Shown here piece by piece: positions 1 to 12,440 of a DNA stretch of 64,000 nt; the first letter of the stretch is position 1, and the number at the start of each line of letters is the position of its first letter. The position numbers and the translations under genes are program-made. A model generated the notes under the pieces. It searched no databases. It was not told where the DNA came from and saw only the letters and a list, made by a program, of their open reading frames with translations. Source of the DNA: Acanthosepion esculentum (lineage: Eukaryota > Mollusca > Cephalopoda > Sepiida > Sepiidae); the NCBI GenBank assembly GCA_964036315.1, contig CAXIWW010000817.1, positions 7,785,501 to 7,849,500 on the forward strand, read 5' to 3'.

Positions 1-3000
1 GACTGTCTCCTCGGTGGGGGGTCGTCTGCGTGGGAGTTTCTGGGACAGTCTCCTGGGTGGGTGTTCGTCTGCGTGGGACTTTCTGTGACTGGGGGTCGTC
101 TGCGTGGGACTTGCTGGGACTGTCTCCTGTCTGGGGGTCGTCTGCGTGGGACTTTATTGGACTGGGTGTCTTCTGCGTGGGACATTCTGTGATTGTCTCC
201 TGGGTGGGGGGTTGTCTGTTTGGGACTTTCTGGGACTGTCAGCTGGGTGGGGTGGTCGTCTGCGTGGGACTTACTGGGCTGGGGGTCGTCAGCGTGGGAC
301 TTTCTAGGACTGTCACCTGGGTGGGGTGGTCGTCTTCGTGGGACTTTCTGGGACTAGGGGGTCGTCTGCGGGGGACATTCTGGGACTGGGTGTCGTCAGC
401 GTGGGACATTCTGGGACTGGGTGTCGTCTACGTGGGACATTCTGGGACTGTCTCCTGGGTGGGGGGTCGTCTGCTTTGGACTTTGTGGGACTGGGGGTCG
501 TCTGCGTGGGACTTTCTGGGACTAGGGATCATCTGCGTGGGACTTTCTGGGACTGACTCCTGGGTGGGGGGTCGTCTGCGTGGGACTTTATAGGACTGTC
601 TCCTCGGTGGGGGGTCGTCTGCGTGGGATTTTCTGGGACTGTCTCCTGGGTGGGTGTTCGTCTGCGTGGGACATTCTGTGACTGGGGGTCGTCTGCGTGG
701 GACTTGCTGGGACTGTCTCCTGTCTGGGGGGCGTCTTCTTGGGACTTTCTTGGATTGGGGTTCGTCTGCATGGGACTTTCTGGGACTGTGTCCTTGATGG
801 GGGGTCGTCTGCGTGGGATATCTGTGTCTTTCTCCTTGGTGGGGGGTCGTCTGCATGGGACTTTCTGGGACTGGGGGTCGTCTGCGTGGGACTTTCTCCG
901 ACTGGGGGTCGTCTGCGTGGGACTTTCTGGGACTGTCTCCTGGATGGGGGGTCGTCTGCGTGGGATATCTGTGTCTGTCTCCTTGGTGGGGGGTCGTCTG
1001 CATGCCACTTTCTCGGACTGGGGGTCGTCTGCGTGGGACTTTCTCGGACTGGGGGTCGTCTGCGTGGGACTTTCTGGGACTGGGGGTCGTCTGCGTGGGT
1101 CTTTCTGTGACTGTCTCCTGGGTGTGGGGCGTCTGCCTGGGACTTTCTGGGACTGGGGTTCGTCTGCGTGGGACTCTCTGGTACTGGCGTCCGTCTGCGT
1201 GGGACTTTTTGGCAGTGGGGGTCGTCTTCGTTGGACTTTCTGGGACTGTCTCCTGGGTGGGGGGTCGTCTACGTGGGACTTTCTGGGACTGTCTCCTGGG
1301 TGGCGGTTCGTCTGCGTTGGACTTTCTGGGACTGTCTCCTGGGTGGGGATCGTCTGCGTGGGTTTTTCTGGGAGTGGGGGTCGTCTGCGTGGGAATTTCT
1401 GGGACTGTCTCCTTGGTAGGGTGTCGTCATCGTGGGACTTCTGGGACTGGGGGTCCTGTGCGTGGGACTTTCTGGGACTTGGGGTCGTCTGCGTGGGACT
1501 TTCTTGGAGTGTCTCCTGGTTGGGGGGTCGTCTGCGTGGGACTTTCTGGTACTGGGGTACGTCTGCGTGGGTCATTCTGGGAATGTCTCCTCGGTGGGGG
1601 GTCGTCTGCGTGGGACTTTCTGGAACTGTGGGTCGTCTGCGTGGGACTTTCTGGAACTGTGGGCCGTCTGCGTGGGACTTTCTGGGACTGGGGGTCGTCT
1701 GCGTTGGACATTCTTGGACTGGTGGCCGTTGGCGTGGGACTTTCTGGGACTGGTGGTCGTCTGCGTGGGACTTTCTGGGACTGTCTCCTTGGTGGGGGGT
1801 CGTCTGCGTGGGACTTGCTCCTGGGTGGGGATCGTCTGCGTGGGACTTTCTTGGATTGGGGGTCGTCTACGTGGGAATTTCTGGCACTGTCTCCTTGGTA
1901 GGGTGTCGTCTGCGTGAGATATCTGTTTCTGAGGATATCTGTTTCTGTCTCCTTGGTGGGGGTTCGTTTGCATGGGAATTTCTGGGAGTGTCTCCATGGT
2001 GGGGGGTCGTCTGCGTGGGACTTTCTCGGACTGGGGGTCGTCCTCGTGGGACTTTATGGGTCTGTCTCCTGGGTGGCGGTTCGTCTGCGTGGGACTTTCT
2101 GGGACTGTCTCCTGGGTGGGGATCGTCTGCGTGGGTTTTTCTGGGAGTGGGGGTCGTCTGCGTGGGTCTTTCTGGGACTTTCTCCTTGGTAGGGTGTCGT
2201 CTGCGTGAGACTTTCTGGGACTGGGGGTCGTCTCCTTGGGACTTTCTGGGACTGGGTGTCGTCTGCGTGGGACTTTCTGGGACTGGGGGTCGTCTCCGTG
2301 GGACTTTCTGATACTGGGGGTCGTCTGCGTGGGACTTTCTGGGACTGGGGGTTGTCTGCGTGGGACATTCTTGGACTGGGGGCCGTCTAAGTGGGACTTT
2401 CTCCTAGTGGGGGTCGTCTGCGTGGGACTTTCTTGGACAGTCTCCTGGGTGGGGATCCTCTGCGTGGGTTTTTCTTGGACTGGGGGGTCGTCTGCATGGG
2501 ACTTTCTTGGACTGTCTCCTTGGTAGGGTGTCGTCTGCGTGGCACTTTCTGGGACTGGAGGTCGTCTGCGTGGGAATTTCTGGGACCCTCTCCTTGGTGG
2601 CGGGTCGTCTGCGTGAGACTTTCTGGGACAGTCTCCTGGGTGGGGATCCTCTGCGTGGGTTTTTCTTGGACTGGGGGTCGTCTGCATGGGACTTTCTGGG
2701 ACTGGAGGTCGTCTGCGTGGGACCTTCTGGGACTGGGGGTCGTCTGCGAGGGACTTTCTGGGACTGTCTCCTTGTTGTGGGTCGTCTTCGTGGGACTTGC
2801 TGGGACTAGGGTTCGTCTGCGTGGGACTTTCTGGGACTGTCTTCTCTCTGGGTGGTCGTCTGCGTTGGACTTTCTGGGACTAGGGGGTCGTCTGCGTGGG
2901 ACTTTCTGGGACTGTGGGTCGTCTGCGTGGGACTTTCTGGGACTGTCTCCTGGGTGGGGGGTTGTCTGCCTGGGACTTTCTAGGACTGGGGGTCGTCTGC

Positions 3001-6000
3001 ATGAGACTTTCTGGGACTGTCTCGTGGGTATGGGGTCGTCTGCGTGGGACTTTCTGGGACTGGGGGTCGTCTGCGTGGGACTTACTATTACTGGGGGTCG
3101 TCTGCTTGGGAATTTCTGGGACTGTCTCCTGGGTGGGGGGTCGTCTGCGTGGGACTTTCTCGGACTGGGGGTCGTCCTCCTGGGACTTTATGGGTCTGTC
3201 TCCTGGGTTGCGGTTTGTCTGCGTGGGACTTTCTGGGACTGTCTCCTGTGTGGAGATCGTCTGCGTGAGTTTTTCTGGGAGTGGGGGTCGTCTGCGTGGG
3301 AATTTCTGGGACTGTCTCCTTGGTAGGGTGTCGTCTGCGTGAGACTTTCTGGGACTGGGGTTCGTCTTCTTGGGACTTTCTGGGACTGGGTGTCGTCTGC
3401 GTGGGACTTTCTGGGACTAAGGATCGTATGCGTGGGACTTTCTGGTACTGGGGTCGTCTGCGTGGGACTTTCTGGGACTGGGGGTCGTCTGCGTGGGACA
3501 TTCTTGGACTGGGGGCCGTCTACGTGGCACTTTCTCCTAGTGGGGGTCGTCTGCGTGGGACGTTCTTGGACTGTCTCCTGGGTGGGGGGTCTTCTGCGTG
3601 GGACTTTCTGGGACTGTTGGTCGTCTGCGTGGGAATTTCTTGGACCCTCTCCTGGGTGGCGGGTCGTCTGCGTGGGACTTTCTGGGACAGTCTCCTGGGT
3701 GGGGTCCTCTGCGTGGGATTTTCTGTGACTGGGGGTCGTCTGCGTGGGACTTGCTTGGACTGTCTCCCGTCTTGGGGTCGTCTGCGTGGGACTTTCTGGG
3801 ACTGTCTCCTGGGTGGGGGCTCGTCTGCGTGGGACTTTCTTGGACTGTCTCCTGGGTGGGGGTTCGTCTGCGTGGGACTTTCCGTCACTGAGGCTCGTCT
3901 GCGTGGGATATCTGGGTCTGTCTCCTGGGTGGGGGGTCTTCTGCATGGGAGTTTCTGGGACTGGGTGTCGTCTACGTGGGACTTTCTGGGATTGTCTCCT
4001 GGGTGTTGGGTCGTATGCGTGGGACTTTCTGGGACTGGGGGTCGTCTGCGTGGGTCTTTCTGGGACTCTCTCCTGGGTGGGGGGTTGTCATCGTGGGAGT
4101 TTCTGGGACTGTGGGCGGTCTGCGTGAGACTTTCTGGGACTGGGTGTCGTCTGCGTGGGACTTTCTGGGACGGGAGGTAGTCTGCGTGGGACTTTCTTGG
4201 AATGTCACCTGGGTGGGGTGTTCGTCTGCGTGGGACTTGCTGGGACTGGGGCTCGTCTGCGTGGGACTTTCTGGGACTGTCTCCTGTCTGGGGGGTCGTC
4301 TTCGTGGGACTTTCTGGGATTAGGGCGTCGTCTGCGGGGGACTTTCTGGGACTGGGGGTCGTCAGCGTGGGACATTCTGTGACTGGGGGTCGTCTACGTT
4401 GGACTTTCTGTGACTGTCTCCTGGATGGGCGGTCTTTTGCGTGGGACTTTCTGGGACTTTCTCCTGTGTTGGGGGTCGTCTGCGTGGGACTTTCTGGGAC
4501 AGTCTCCTTGGTGGGTGTTCATCTGCGTGGGATTTTCTGGGACTGGCGGTCGTCTGCGTGGGACTTGCTGGGAATGTCTCCTGTCTGGGGGTCGTCTGCG
4601 TGGGACTTTCTTTGACTGGGGGTAGTCTGCGAGGGACTTTCTGTGACTGTCTCCTGGGTGGGTGTTAGTCTGCGTGGGACTTTCTGTGACTGGGGGTCGT
4701 CTGCGTGGGATATCTGGGTCTGTCTCCTGGGTGGGGGGTCGTCTGCATGGGAGTTTCTGTGGACTGTGTGTCGTCTGCGTGGGACTTTCTGGGATTGTCT
4801 CCTGGGTGTGGGGTCGTCTGCGTGGGACTTTCTGGGATAGGGGGTCGGCTGCGTGGGTCTTTCTGGGACTCTCTACTGGGTGGGGGGTCGTCTGCGTGGG
4901 AGTTTCTGGGACTGGAGGTCGTCTGCGTTGGACTTTCGGGAACTGGGGGTCGTCTGCGTGGGACTTTCCGGGAGTGGAGGTAGTCAGCGTGGGACTTTCT
5001 GGGACTGTCACCTGGGTGGGGTGGTCGTCTTCGTGGGACTTTCTGGGACTAGGGGGTCGTCTGCGTGGGACATTCTGGGACTGGGGGTCGTCAGCGTGGG
5101 ACATTCTGGGACTGGGTGTCGTCTACGTTGGACATTCTGGGACTGTCTCCTGGGTGAGGGGTCGTCTGCTTTGGACTTTGTGGGACTGGGGGTCGTCTGC
5201 GTGGGACTTTCTGGGACTAGGGGTCATCTGCGTGGGACTTTCTGGGACTGACTCCTTGGTGGGGGGTCGTCTGCGTGGGACTTTATTGGACTGGGTGTCT
5301 TCTGCGTGGGACATTCTTGGACTGTCTCCTGGGTGGGGGGTTGTCTGTTTGGGACTTTCTGGGACTGTCACCTGGGTGGGGTGGTCGTCTGCGTGGGACT
5401 TACTGGGCTGGGGATCGTCAGCGTGGGACTTTCTGCGACTGTCACCTGGGTGGGGTGGTCGTATTCGTGGGACTTTCTGGGACTAGGGGGTCGTCTGCGG
5501 GGGACATTCTGGGACTGCGGGTCGTCAGCCTGGGACATTCTGGGACTGGGTGTCATCTGCGTGGGACTTTCTGGGACTGACTCCTGGGTGGGGGGTCGTT
5601 TGCGTGGGACTTTATTGGACTGGGTGTCTTCTGCGTGGGACATTCTGGGACTGTCTCCTGGGTGGGGGGTTGTCTGTTTGGGACTCTCTGGGACTGTCTC
5701 CTGGGTGGGGGTCTTCTGCATGGGACTTCCTAGGACTGGGGGTCGTCTGTGTGGGACTTTCTGGGACTGGGGTTCCTCTGCGTTGGTTTTTCTGGGACTC
5801 TCTCTTGTGTGGGGGTTCGTCTGCGTTGGACTTTCTGGGACTGTCTCATGCGTGGGGGGGTCGTCTTCGTGGGACTTTCTGGGACAGTCCCCTAGGTGGG
5901 GTTCGTCTCCTGTGTGGGGGTCGTCTGCGTGGGACTTTCTGGGACTGGGTGTCGTCTGCGTGGGACTTTCTAGGACTGTCTCCTCGGTGGGGGGTCGTCT

Positions 6001-6676
6001 GCGTGGGAGTTTCTGGGACTGTCTCCTGGGTGGGTGTTCGTCTGCGTCGGACTTTCTGTGACTGGGGGTCGTCTGCGTGGGACTTGCTGGGACTGTCTCC
6101 TGTCTGGGGGTCGTCTGCGTGGGACTTTCTTGGATTGGGGTTCGTCTGCATGGGACTTTCTGGGACTGTCTCCTGGATGGGGGGTCGTCTGCGTGGGATA
6201 TCTGTGTCTGTCTCCTTGGTGGGGGGTCGTCTGCATGGGACTTTCTGGGACTGGGGGTCGTCTGCGTGGGACTTTCTGGGACTGTGGGTCGTCTGCGTGG
6301 GACTTTCTCGGACTGGGGGTCGTCTGCGTGGGACTTTCTGGTACTGAGGGTCGTCTGCGTGGGTCTTTCTGTGACTGTCTCCTGGGTGTGGGTCGTCTGC
6401 GTGGGACTTTCTGGTACTGGGGTCCGTCTGCGTGGGAATTTTTGGCAGTGGGGGTCGTCTTCGTTGGACTTTCTGGGACTGTCTCCTGGGTGGGGGCTCG
6501 TCTACGTGGGACTTTCTGGGACTCTCTCCTGGGTGGCGGTTCGTCTGCGTGGGACTTTCTGGGACTGTCTCCTGGGTGGGGGATCGTCTGCGTGGGTTTT
6601 TCTGGGACTGGGGGTCGTCTGCGTGGGACTTTCTGGGACTGGGAGCCGTCTGCGTTGGACTTTCTGGGACTGTCTC
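1..6676 (+). repeat. Satellite family A array, block 1
   Basis: The block consists of head-to-tail G-rich monomers with the core TCGTCTGCGTGGGACTTTCT. Short units (about 31 bp) alternate irregularly with long units (about 43-44 bp) that carry the extra GTCTCCTGGGTG. All monomers have the same orientation. Common variants are TCGTCTGCATGGG, TCGTCTACGTGGG, ACATTCTGGGACT and GATATCTGTGTCT. The array is already under way at base 1, so its left end lies outside the window. It ends where GACTGTCTC runs into the family B motif GTATTCGGCTTGTAG. Open frames of 100 to 560 codons occur on both strands because the consensus lacks stop triplets. No start context, codon bias or frame conservation suggests a protein. 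The family is not one I recognise by name. Confidence 0.95.
152..6370 (+). repeat. Diverged duplication joining the two ends of A block 1 (about 5.1-5.4 kb)
   Basis: The variant string starting CTTTATTGGACTGGGTGTC at 152 recurs at 5281 (offset 5,129) and a related copy starts near 5609. The following monomers keep the same unusual variants in the same order, including GACTTACTGGGCTGGG and the GGGTGGGGTGGTCG form. A second run, starting GGGACTTTCTTGGATTGGGG at 741, recurs at 6121 (offset 5,380) and continues with the GATATCTGTGTCTGTCTCC variant. The change of offset implies later insertion or deletion of monomers. This shows a long-range higher-order unit of roughly 5 kb in this block, diverged by several percent, unlike the almost identical duplications further right. 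Confidence 0.7.
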
Positions 6677-9600
6677 GTATTCGGCTTGTAGCTGTCTGAG
6701 ATTGCTTGTAAGGCAGTTTTGAAAAAAAGAGACAGGAGATGTCGTTTTGTAGCAGCCTGAGATTGCTTTGAAGGCAGTTTTCACAAAAGAGCCAAGAGAC
6801 GTCGGCTCGTAGACGCCTGGGATTGCTTGTAATTCAATTTGCACAAAAGAGCCAGGAGAATTCGGCTTGCAGGAGCCTGAGATTGCTTGTAAGGCAGTTG
6901 TCAAAAAAGAGACAAAAGATGTCGATTTGTAGCGGCCTGAGATTGCTTGTAAGGCAGTTGTCACCAAAGCGCATGGAGAATTCGGCTTTCAGCAGCCTGA
7001 TATTTCTTGTAAGGGAGTTTCCACAAAATAGCCAGGAGAAATCGGCTCGTCGCCGCCTGGGATTTCTTGTAAGGCAATTCGCACAAAAAGCCAGGAGAAT
7101 TCATAAAGCTGCAGCCAGAGAATGCTTGTAAGGCAGATGCCATAGATGAGCCAGGAGAAATCGCTTCGTAGCAGACTGGGATTGCTTGTAAGACAATTAT
7201 AACAAAAAGTCAGGAGAATTGGACTAGCGGCAGCCTGAGATTGCTTGTAAGGCAGTTGTCACAAAAGAGCCAGGATATGTCGATTTATAGCGGCCTGAGA
7301 TTCCTTGTAAAGCAGTTTCACAAAAGAGCCAGGCGTATTCGGCTTGTAGCAGGCTGAGATTGCTTGTAAGGCAGTTTTAAGAAAAAGAGACTGTAGATGT
7401 CGTTTTGTAGCAGCGTGAGATTGCTGTTAAGGCAGTTGCCACAAATGAGCCAGGAGAATTGGGTTTGCTGCAGACTGAGATTGCTTGCAAGGCAGTTCCC
7501 ACAAAAGAGCCAGGAGAAATCGGCACGTAGCCACCTGGGATTGCTTTAAGGCAATGTGCACAAAAAGTCAGGAGAATTGTGCTGGGGTCAGCCTGAGATT
7601 GCTTGCAAGACAGTTGTCACAAAAGAGACAGGAGATGTCGATTTGTAGCGGCCTGAGATATCTTGCAAGGCAGTCTCACAAACGAGCCAGGCGTATTCGG
7701 CTTGTAGCGGCCTGAGATTGCTTGTAAGGCAGTTTCAGTATATAGAGCCAAGAGAAGTTTGCTCGTAGCAGCCTGACATTGCTTGTAAGGCAGTTGTCAC
7801 AAAAGCGCCAGGAGAATTTGGCTTTTAGCAGCCTGAGATTTCTTGTAAGGCTGTTGACACAAAAAAGCAAGGAGAAATCGGCTCGTAGACGCCTGGGATT
7901 GCTTGTAAGGTAATTCGCACAAAAAGCCAGGAGAATTCATATTGCTGAAGCCTGAGAATGCTTGTAAGACAGATGCCAGAAATGAGCCAGGGGAAAACGG
8001 TTACTAGCAGCCTGGGAATGCTTGTAAGTCAATTATAACAAAAAGTCAGGAGAATTGGACTAGCGGCAGCCTGAGATTGCTTGTAAGGCAGTTGTCACAA
8101 TAGAGCCAGGAGAATTCGTCTTCTAGCAGCCTGAGATTGCTTGTAAGGCAGTTACTACAAAAGAACCAGGAGAAATCGGCACGTAGCCGCCTGGGATTGC
8201 TATTAAGGCAATTGGCACAAAAAGTCAGGAGAATTGTGCTGGCGGCAGTCTGAGATTGCTTGTAAGGCAGTTGTCACAAAAGAGATAGGATATGTCGATT
8301 TGTAGCGGCCTGATATTACTTGTAAGGCAGTTTTCACAAAAGTGCCAAGAGAAGTCGGCTCGTATCAGCCTGACATTTCTTGTAAGGCTGTTGCCACAAA
8401 AGGGCCAGGAGAAATCGGCTCGTAGCCGCCTTGGAGTGCTTGTAAGGCAATTCGCACAAAAAGCCAGGAGAATTCATATTGCTGCAGCCTGAGAATGCTT
8501 GTAAGGCAGATGCCAAAAATAAGCCAGGAGAAATCGCTTCGTAGCAGCCTGGGATTGCTTGTAAGGCAATTTCGCACAAAAAGTCAGGAGAATTGGACTA
8601 GCGGCAGCCTGACATTGCTTGTAAGGCAGTTGTCACAAAAGCGCCAGGAGAATTTGGCTTTTAGCAGCCTGAGATTTCTTGTAAGGCTGTTGCCACAAAA
8701 AAGCAAGGAGAAATCGGCTCGTAGACGCCTGGGATTGCTTGTAAGGTAATTCGCACAAAAAGCCAGGAGAATTCATATTGCTGAAGACTGAGAATGCTTG
8801 TAAGACAGATGCCAGAAATGAGCCAGGGGAAAACGGTTACTAGCAGCCTGGGAATGCTTGTAAGTCAATTATAACAAAAAGTCAGGAGAATTGGACTAGC
8901 GGCAGCCTGAGATTGCTTGTAAGGCAGTTGTCACAATAGAGCCAGGAGAATTCGTCTTCTAGCAGCCTGAGATTGCTTGTAAGGCAGTTACTACAAAAGA
9001 ACCAGGAGAAATCGGCACGTAGCCGCCTGGGATTGCTATTAAGGCAATTGGCACAAAAAGTCAGGAGAATTGTGCTGGCGGCAGTCTGAGATTGCTTGTA
9101 AGGCAGTTGTCACAAAAGAGATAGGATATGTCGATTTGTAGCGGCCTGATATTACTTGTAAGGCAGTTTTCACAAAAGTGCCAAGAGAAGTCGGCTCGTA
9201 TCAGCCTGACATTTCTTGTAAGGCTGTTGCCACAAAAGGGCCAGGAGAAATCGGCTCGTAGCCGCCTTGGAGTGCTTGTAAGGCAATTCGCACAAAAAGC
9301 CAGGAGAATTCATATTGCTGCAGCCTGAGAATGCTTGTAAGGCAGATGCCAAAAATAAGCCAGGAGAAATCGCTTCGTAGCAGCCTGGGATTGCTTGTAA
9401 GGCAATTTCGCACAAAAAGTCAGGAGAATTGGACTAGCGGCAGCCTGACATTGCTTGTAAGGCAGTTGTCACAAAAGAGCCATTATATGTCGATTTGTAG
9501 CGTCCTGAGATTGCTTGTAAAGCAGTTTCACAAAAGAGCCAGGCGTATTCGGCTTGTAACAGGCTGAGATTGCTTGTAAGGCAGTTTTCAAAAAAAGAGA

Positions 9601-10299
9601 CAGGAGAATTCGGCTTGTAGAAGCCTGAGATTGCTTGTAAGGCAGATACCACAAAAGAGCCAGGAGAAATCGGCACGTGGCCGCCTGGGATTGCTTTTAA
9701 AGCAATTGGCACAAAAAGTCAGGAGAATATTGCTGGATCCAGCCTGAGATTGCTTGTAAGGCAGTTATCACAAAAGAGCCAGAAGATGTCGATTTGTAGC
9801 GGCCTCAGTTTGATTGCAAGGCAGTTTCACAAAAAAGCCAGGCGTATTCGGCTTGTAGCAGGCTGAGATTGCTTGTAAGGCAGTTTTCACAAAAGTGACA
9901 AGAGATGTGGGTTTGTAGCAGCCTGAGATTGCTTGAAAGGCAGTTTTCACAAAAGAGCCAAGAGAAGTCGGCTCGTAGCAGTCTCACATTGCTTGTAAGG
10001 CAGTTTTCACAAAAGAGCCAGGAGAATTCGGCTTGTTGCAGACTGAGATTGCTTGTAAGGCAGTTGCTGCAAAGGAGCCAGGAGAAATCGTCTCGTAGCC
10101 GCCTGGGATGACTTGTAAGACAATTGGCACAAAAAGCCAGGAGAATTGGGCTTATAGCAGCCTGAGAATGCTTGTAAGGCAGATGCCACAAATGAGCCAC
10201 GAGCAATCGGCACGTAGCAGCCTGGGATTTCTTGTAAGGCAATTGGCACAAAAAGTCAGGAGAATTGGACTAGTGGCAGCCTGAGATTGCTTGTAATCC
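6677..10299 (+). repeat. Satellite family B array, block 1 left part
   Basis: The block is 60-bp monomers read as GATTGCTTGTAAGGCAG, then CACAAAAGAGCCAGGAGAA, then TTCGGCTTGTAGCAGCCTGA. Monomer classes recur: a GATGTCGATTTGTAGCGGCC form, a GGCGTATTCGGCTTGTAGC form, an AAATCGGCACGTAGCCGCC form and a form with CACAAAAAGTCAGGAGAA. These mix into irregular higher-order groups. Many units carry an EcoRI site at GAGAATTCGGC. The first several hundred bases resemble the start of the B blocks at 35409 and 46039, so the three blocks share an ancestral left end. Sixty is divisible by three, so frames stay open over several monomers and give 20-residue periodic translations. Frequent stops and substitutions argue against coding. 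Confidence 0.95.
7790..9461 (+). repeat. 836-bp tandem duplication inside B block 1
   Basis: Two adjacent segments, about 7790-8625 and 8626-9461, match at an offset of 836 bp (about 14 monomers). Rare variants are shared in order: AAGCAAGGAGAAATCGGCTC, AAAACGGTTACTAGCAGCC, ATTGGACTAGCGGCAGCC and AGATAGGATATGTCGATTTG. Only a few single-base differences were noticed, for example GGCTGTTGACAC against GGCTGTTGCCAC and GAAGCCTGAG against GAAGACTGAG. The copies are therefore much closer to each other than neighbouring monomers are, which marks a recent unequal exchange of a whole multi-monomer block. Confidence 0.85.
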
Positions 10300-10527
10300 C
10301 AGGCTGTTACGAGCCGATTTCTCCTGGCTCAATTGTGGCTTATGCCTTACAAGCATTTTCAGTCTGCTACAAGCCAAATTCTCCTGGCTTTGTGTGCCAA
10401 TTGCCTTACAAGCAATCCCAGGCGGCTACGAGCCGACTTCTTTTGGCTCTTTTGTGAAAACGGCCTTACACGAAATCTCAGCCTGATGCCACAATTGAGC
10501 CAGGAGAAATCGGCTCGTAGCAGCCTG
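10300..10527. repeat. Small inverted B island flanked by 40-nt inverted arms
   Basis: At 10296-10300 the array switches from plus-orientation monomers to their reverse complement (TACGAGCCGATTTCTCCTGG and so on), and it switches back near 10487. The entry arm, 10300-10339, and the exit arm, 10488-10527, are reverse complements at 39 of 40 positions; the one mismatch is TTACGAG against CGTAGCA. The loop of about 148 bp holds inverted B monomers. This layout could form a cruciform or hairpin. Internal inversion of two or three monomers, or a fold-back repair event, would explain it. An assembly artefact is possible because such palindromes are hard to read through. Confidence 0.85.
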
Positions 10528-12440
10528 CCATGCTTGTAAGGAAGTTGCCACAAAAGAGCCAGGAGAAATCGGGTCGTAGCCGCCTGGCATTGCTTCTAAG
10601 GCAATTGGCAAAAAAAACCCAAGAGAATTGGGATTGCTGCATCCTGAGATTGCTTGTAAAGCAGTTGTCACAATAGAGCCAGGAGAATTCGGCTTGTAGC
10701 AGCCTGAGATTGCTTGTAACGCAGTTACCACAAAAGCCCAGGAGTAATCGGCACATAGACGCCTGGGATTGCTTTTAAAGCAATTCGCACAAAATGTCAG
10801 GAGAATTGTGCTGACGGCAGCCTGTGATTGCTTGTAATGCAGTTGTCACAATAGAGCCAGGCGTATTCGGCCTTAGCAGCGTGAAATTGCTTGTAAGGCA
10901 ATTCGCATAGAAAGCCAGGAGAATTCATATTGCTGCAGCTTGAGATTACTTGTAACGCAGGTGTCACAAAAGAGCAAGGAAAATTCGGCTTGTAGTAGCC
11001 GGAGAATTCTTGTAAGGCAGTTGCCAGAAAAGACCCAGGAGAAATTGGCTCGTAGCAGCCTGTGATTGCTTGTAAGGCAGTTTCACAAAAGAGACAGGCG
11101 AATTCGGCTTGTAGCTGCCTGAGATTTCTTGAATAGCAGTTGTAATAAAAGAGCCAGGAGAAATCGGCTCTTAGCCCCCCTGGGATTGCTTGTAAGGCAA
11201 TTGGCACAAAAAGTCAGGAGAAGTGGGATTGCTGCAGCCTGAGATTGCTTTTCAGGCAGTTGTCACAATAGACCCAAAATAATTCGGCTTGTAGCAGCTT
11301 CAGATTGCTTGTAAGGCAGTTACCACAAAACAGCCAGGAGAAATCGTCACGTAGCCGCCTGGGATTGCTTTTTTAAGGCAACTGGAACAAAAAGTAATTG
11401 CTCCTAGAGGCAGCCTGATATTGGTTGTAAGACAGTTCGCACAAAAGAGACAGTAGATGTCGATTTGTAGCGGCCTGAGATTGCTTGCAAGGCAGTTTCA
11501 CAAAAGAGACAGGCGTATTCATCTTGTTACAGGCTGAGATTGCTTGTAAGGCAGTTTTCACAAAAGAGACAGGAGATGTGGGTTTGTAGCAGCCTGAGAT
11601 TGCTTGTAAGGCAGTTTTCACAAAAGAGCCATGAGAAGTCGGCTCGTAGCATCCTGATTTTGCTTGTAAGGCAGTTGTCTCAAGAGAGCCAGGAGAATTA
11701 GGCTTGTAGCAGCCTGAGATTGCTTGTAAGACAGTTGCCACAAAAGAGTCAGGAGAAATCGGCTCGTATGTGCCTGGGATTGCTTGTAAGCCAATTGGCA
11801 CAAAAAGCCAAAAGAGTTGGGGTTGCTGCAGCCTGAGATGTCTTGTAAGGCAGTTTTCACAAACGAACCAAGAAAAGTCGGCTCGTAGCAGCCTGAAATT
11901 GCTTGTAAGGCAGTTGCCAAAAAGAGCCAGGAGAAATCGGCTTGTAGCAGCCTGGAGTTTGCTTGTAAGCCACTTGTCATAGAAGAGCCAGGCGTAGTCG
12001 ACCCGTAGCATCCTGAGATTGCTTGTAAGGCAGTTCTCACAAAAGACCCAGGAGAATTCGTCTTGTAGAGGCCTGAGATTGCTTGTAAGGCAGTTGCCAC
12101 AAAAGAGCCAGGTGAAATACGCTCGTAGCAGCCTGGGATTACTTGTAAGGCAATTGGCAAAAAAAGCCAGGAGAATTGGGCTTGCTGCAGCCTGAGATTG
12201 CTTGTAAGGCAGTTGCCACAAAAGAGAAAGGCGTAGTCAGCTTGTAGTAGTCTGAGATTTCTTGTAAGGCAGTTGTCACGAAAGAGCCAGGAGATCGATT
12301 TGTTGCAGCCGTTGATTGCTTGTAAGGCATTCGTCATAGAAGATCCAGGCGTAGTCAGCTCGTAGCAGCCTGAGATTGCTTGGAAGTAAGTTGGCACAAA
12401 AGAGGCCGGAGAAATCGGCTTGTAGCAGCCTGAGATCCTT
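10528..12440 (+). repeat. Satellite family B array, block 1 right part
   Basis: Plus-orientation 60-bp monomers resume after the small inversion and run to TGAGATCCTTTG, where element D begins. The order of variant monomers from about 11370 to 12440 is mirrored in reverse complement at 18.9-19.6 kb. Shared marks include AAAAGCCAAAAGAGTTGGGG (mirrored at about 19390), CGAAAGAGCCAGGAGATCGA (mirrored at about 19000) and the TAATTGCTCCTAGAGGCAGC region (mirrored at about 19570). This stretch is therefore the left arm of the large inverted repeat. No gene is visible. Confidence 0.93.
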
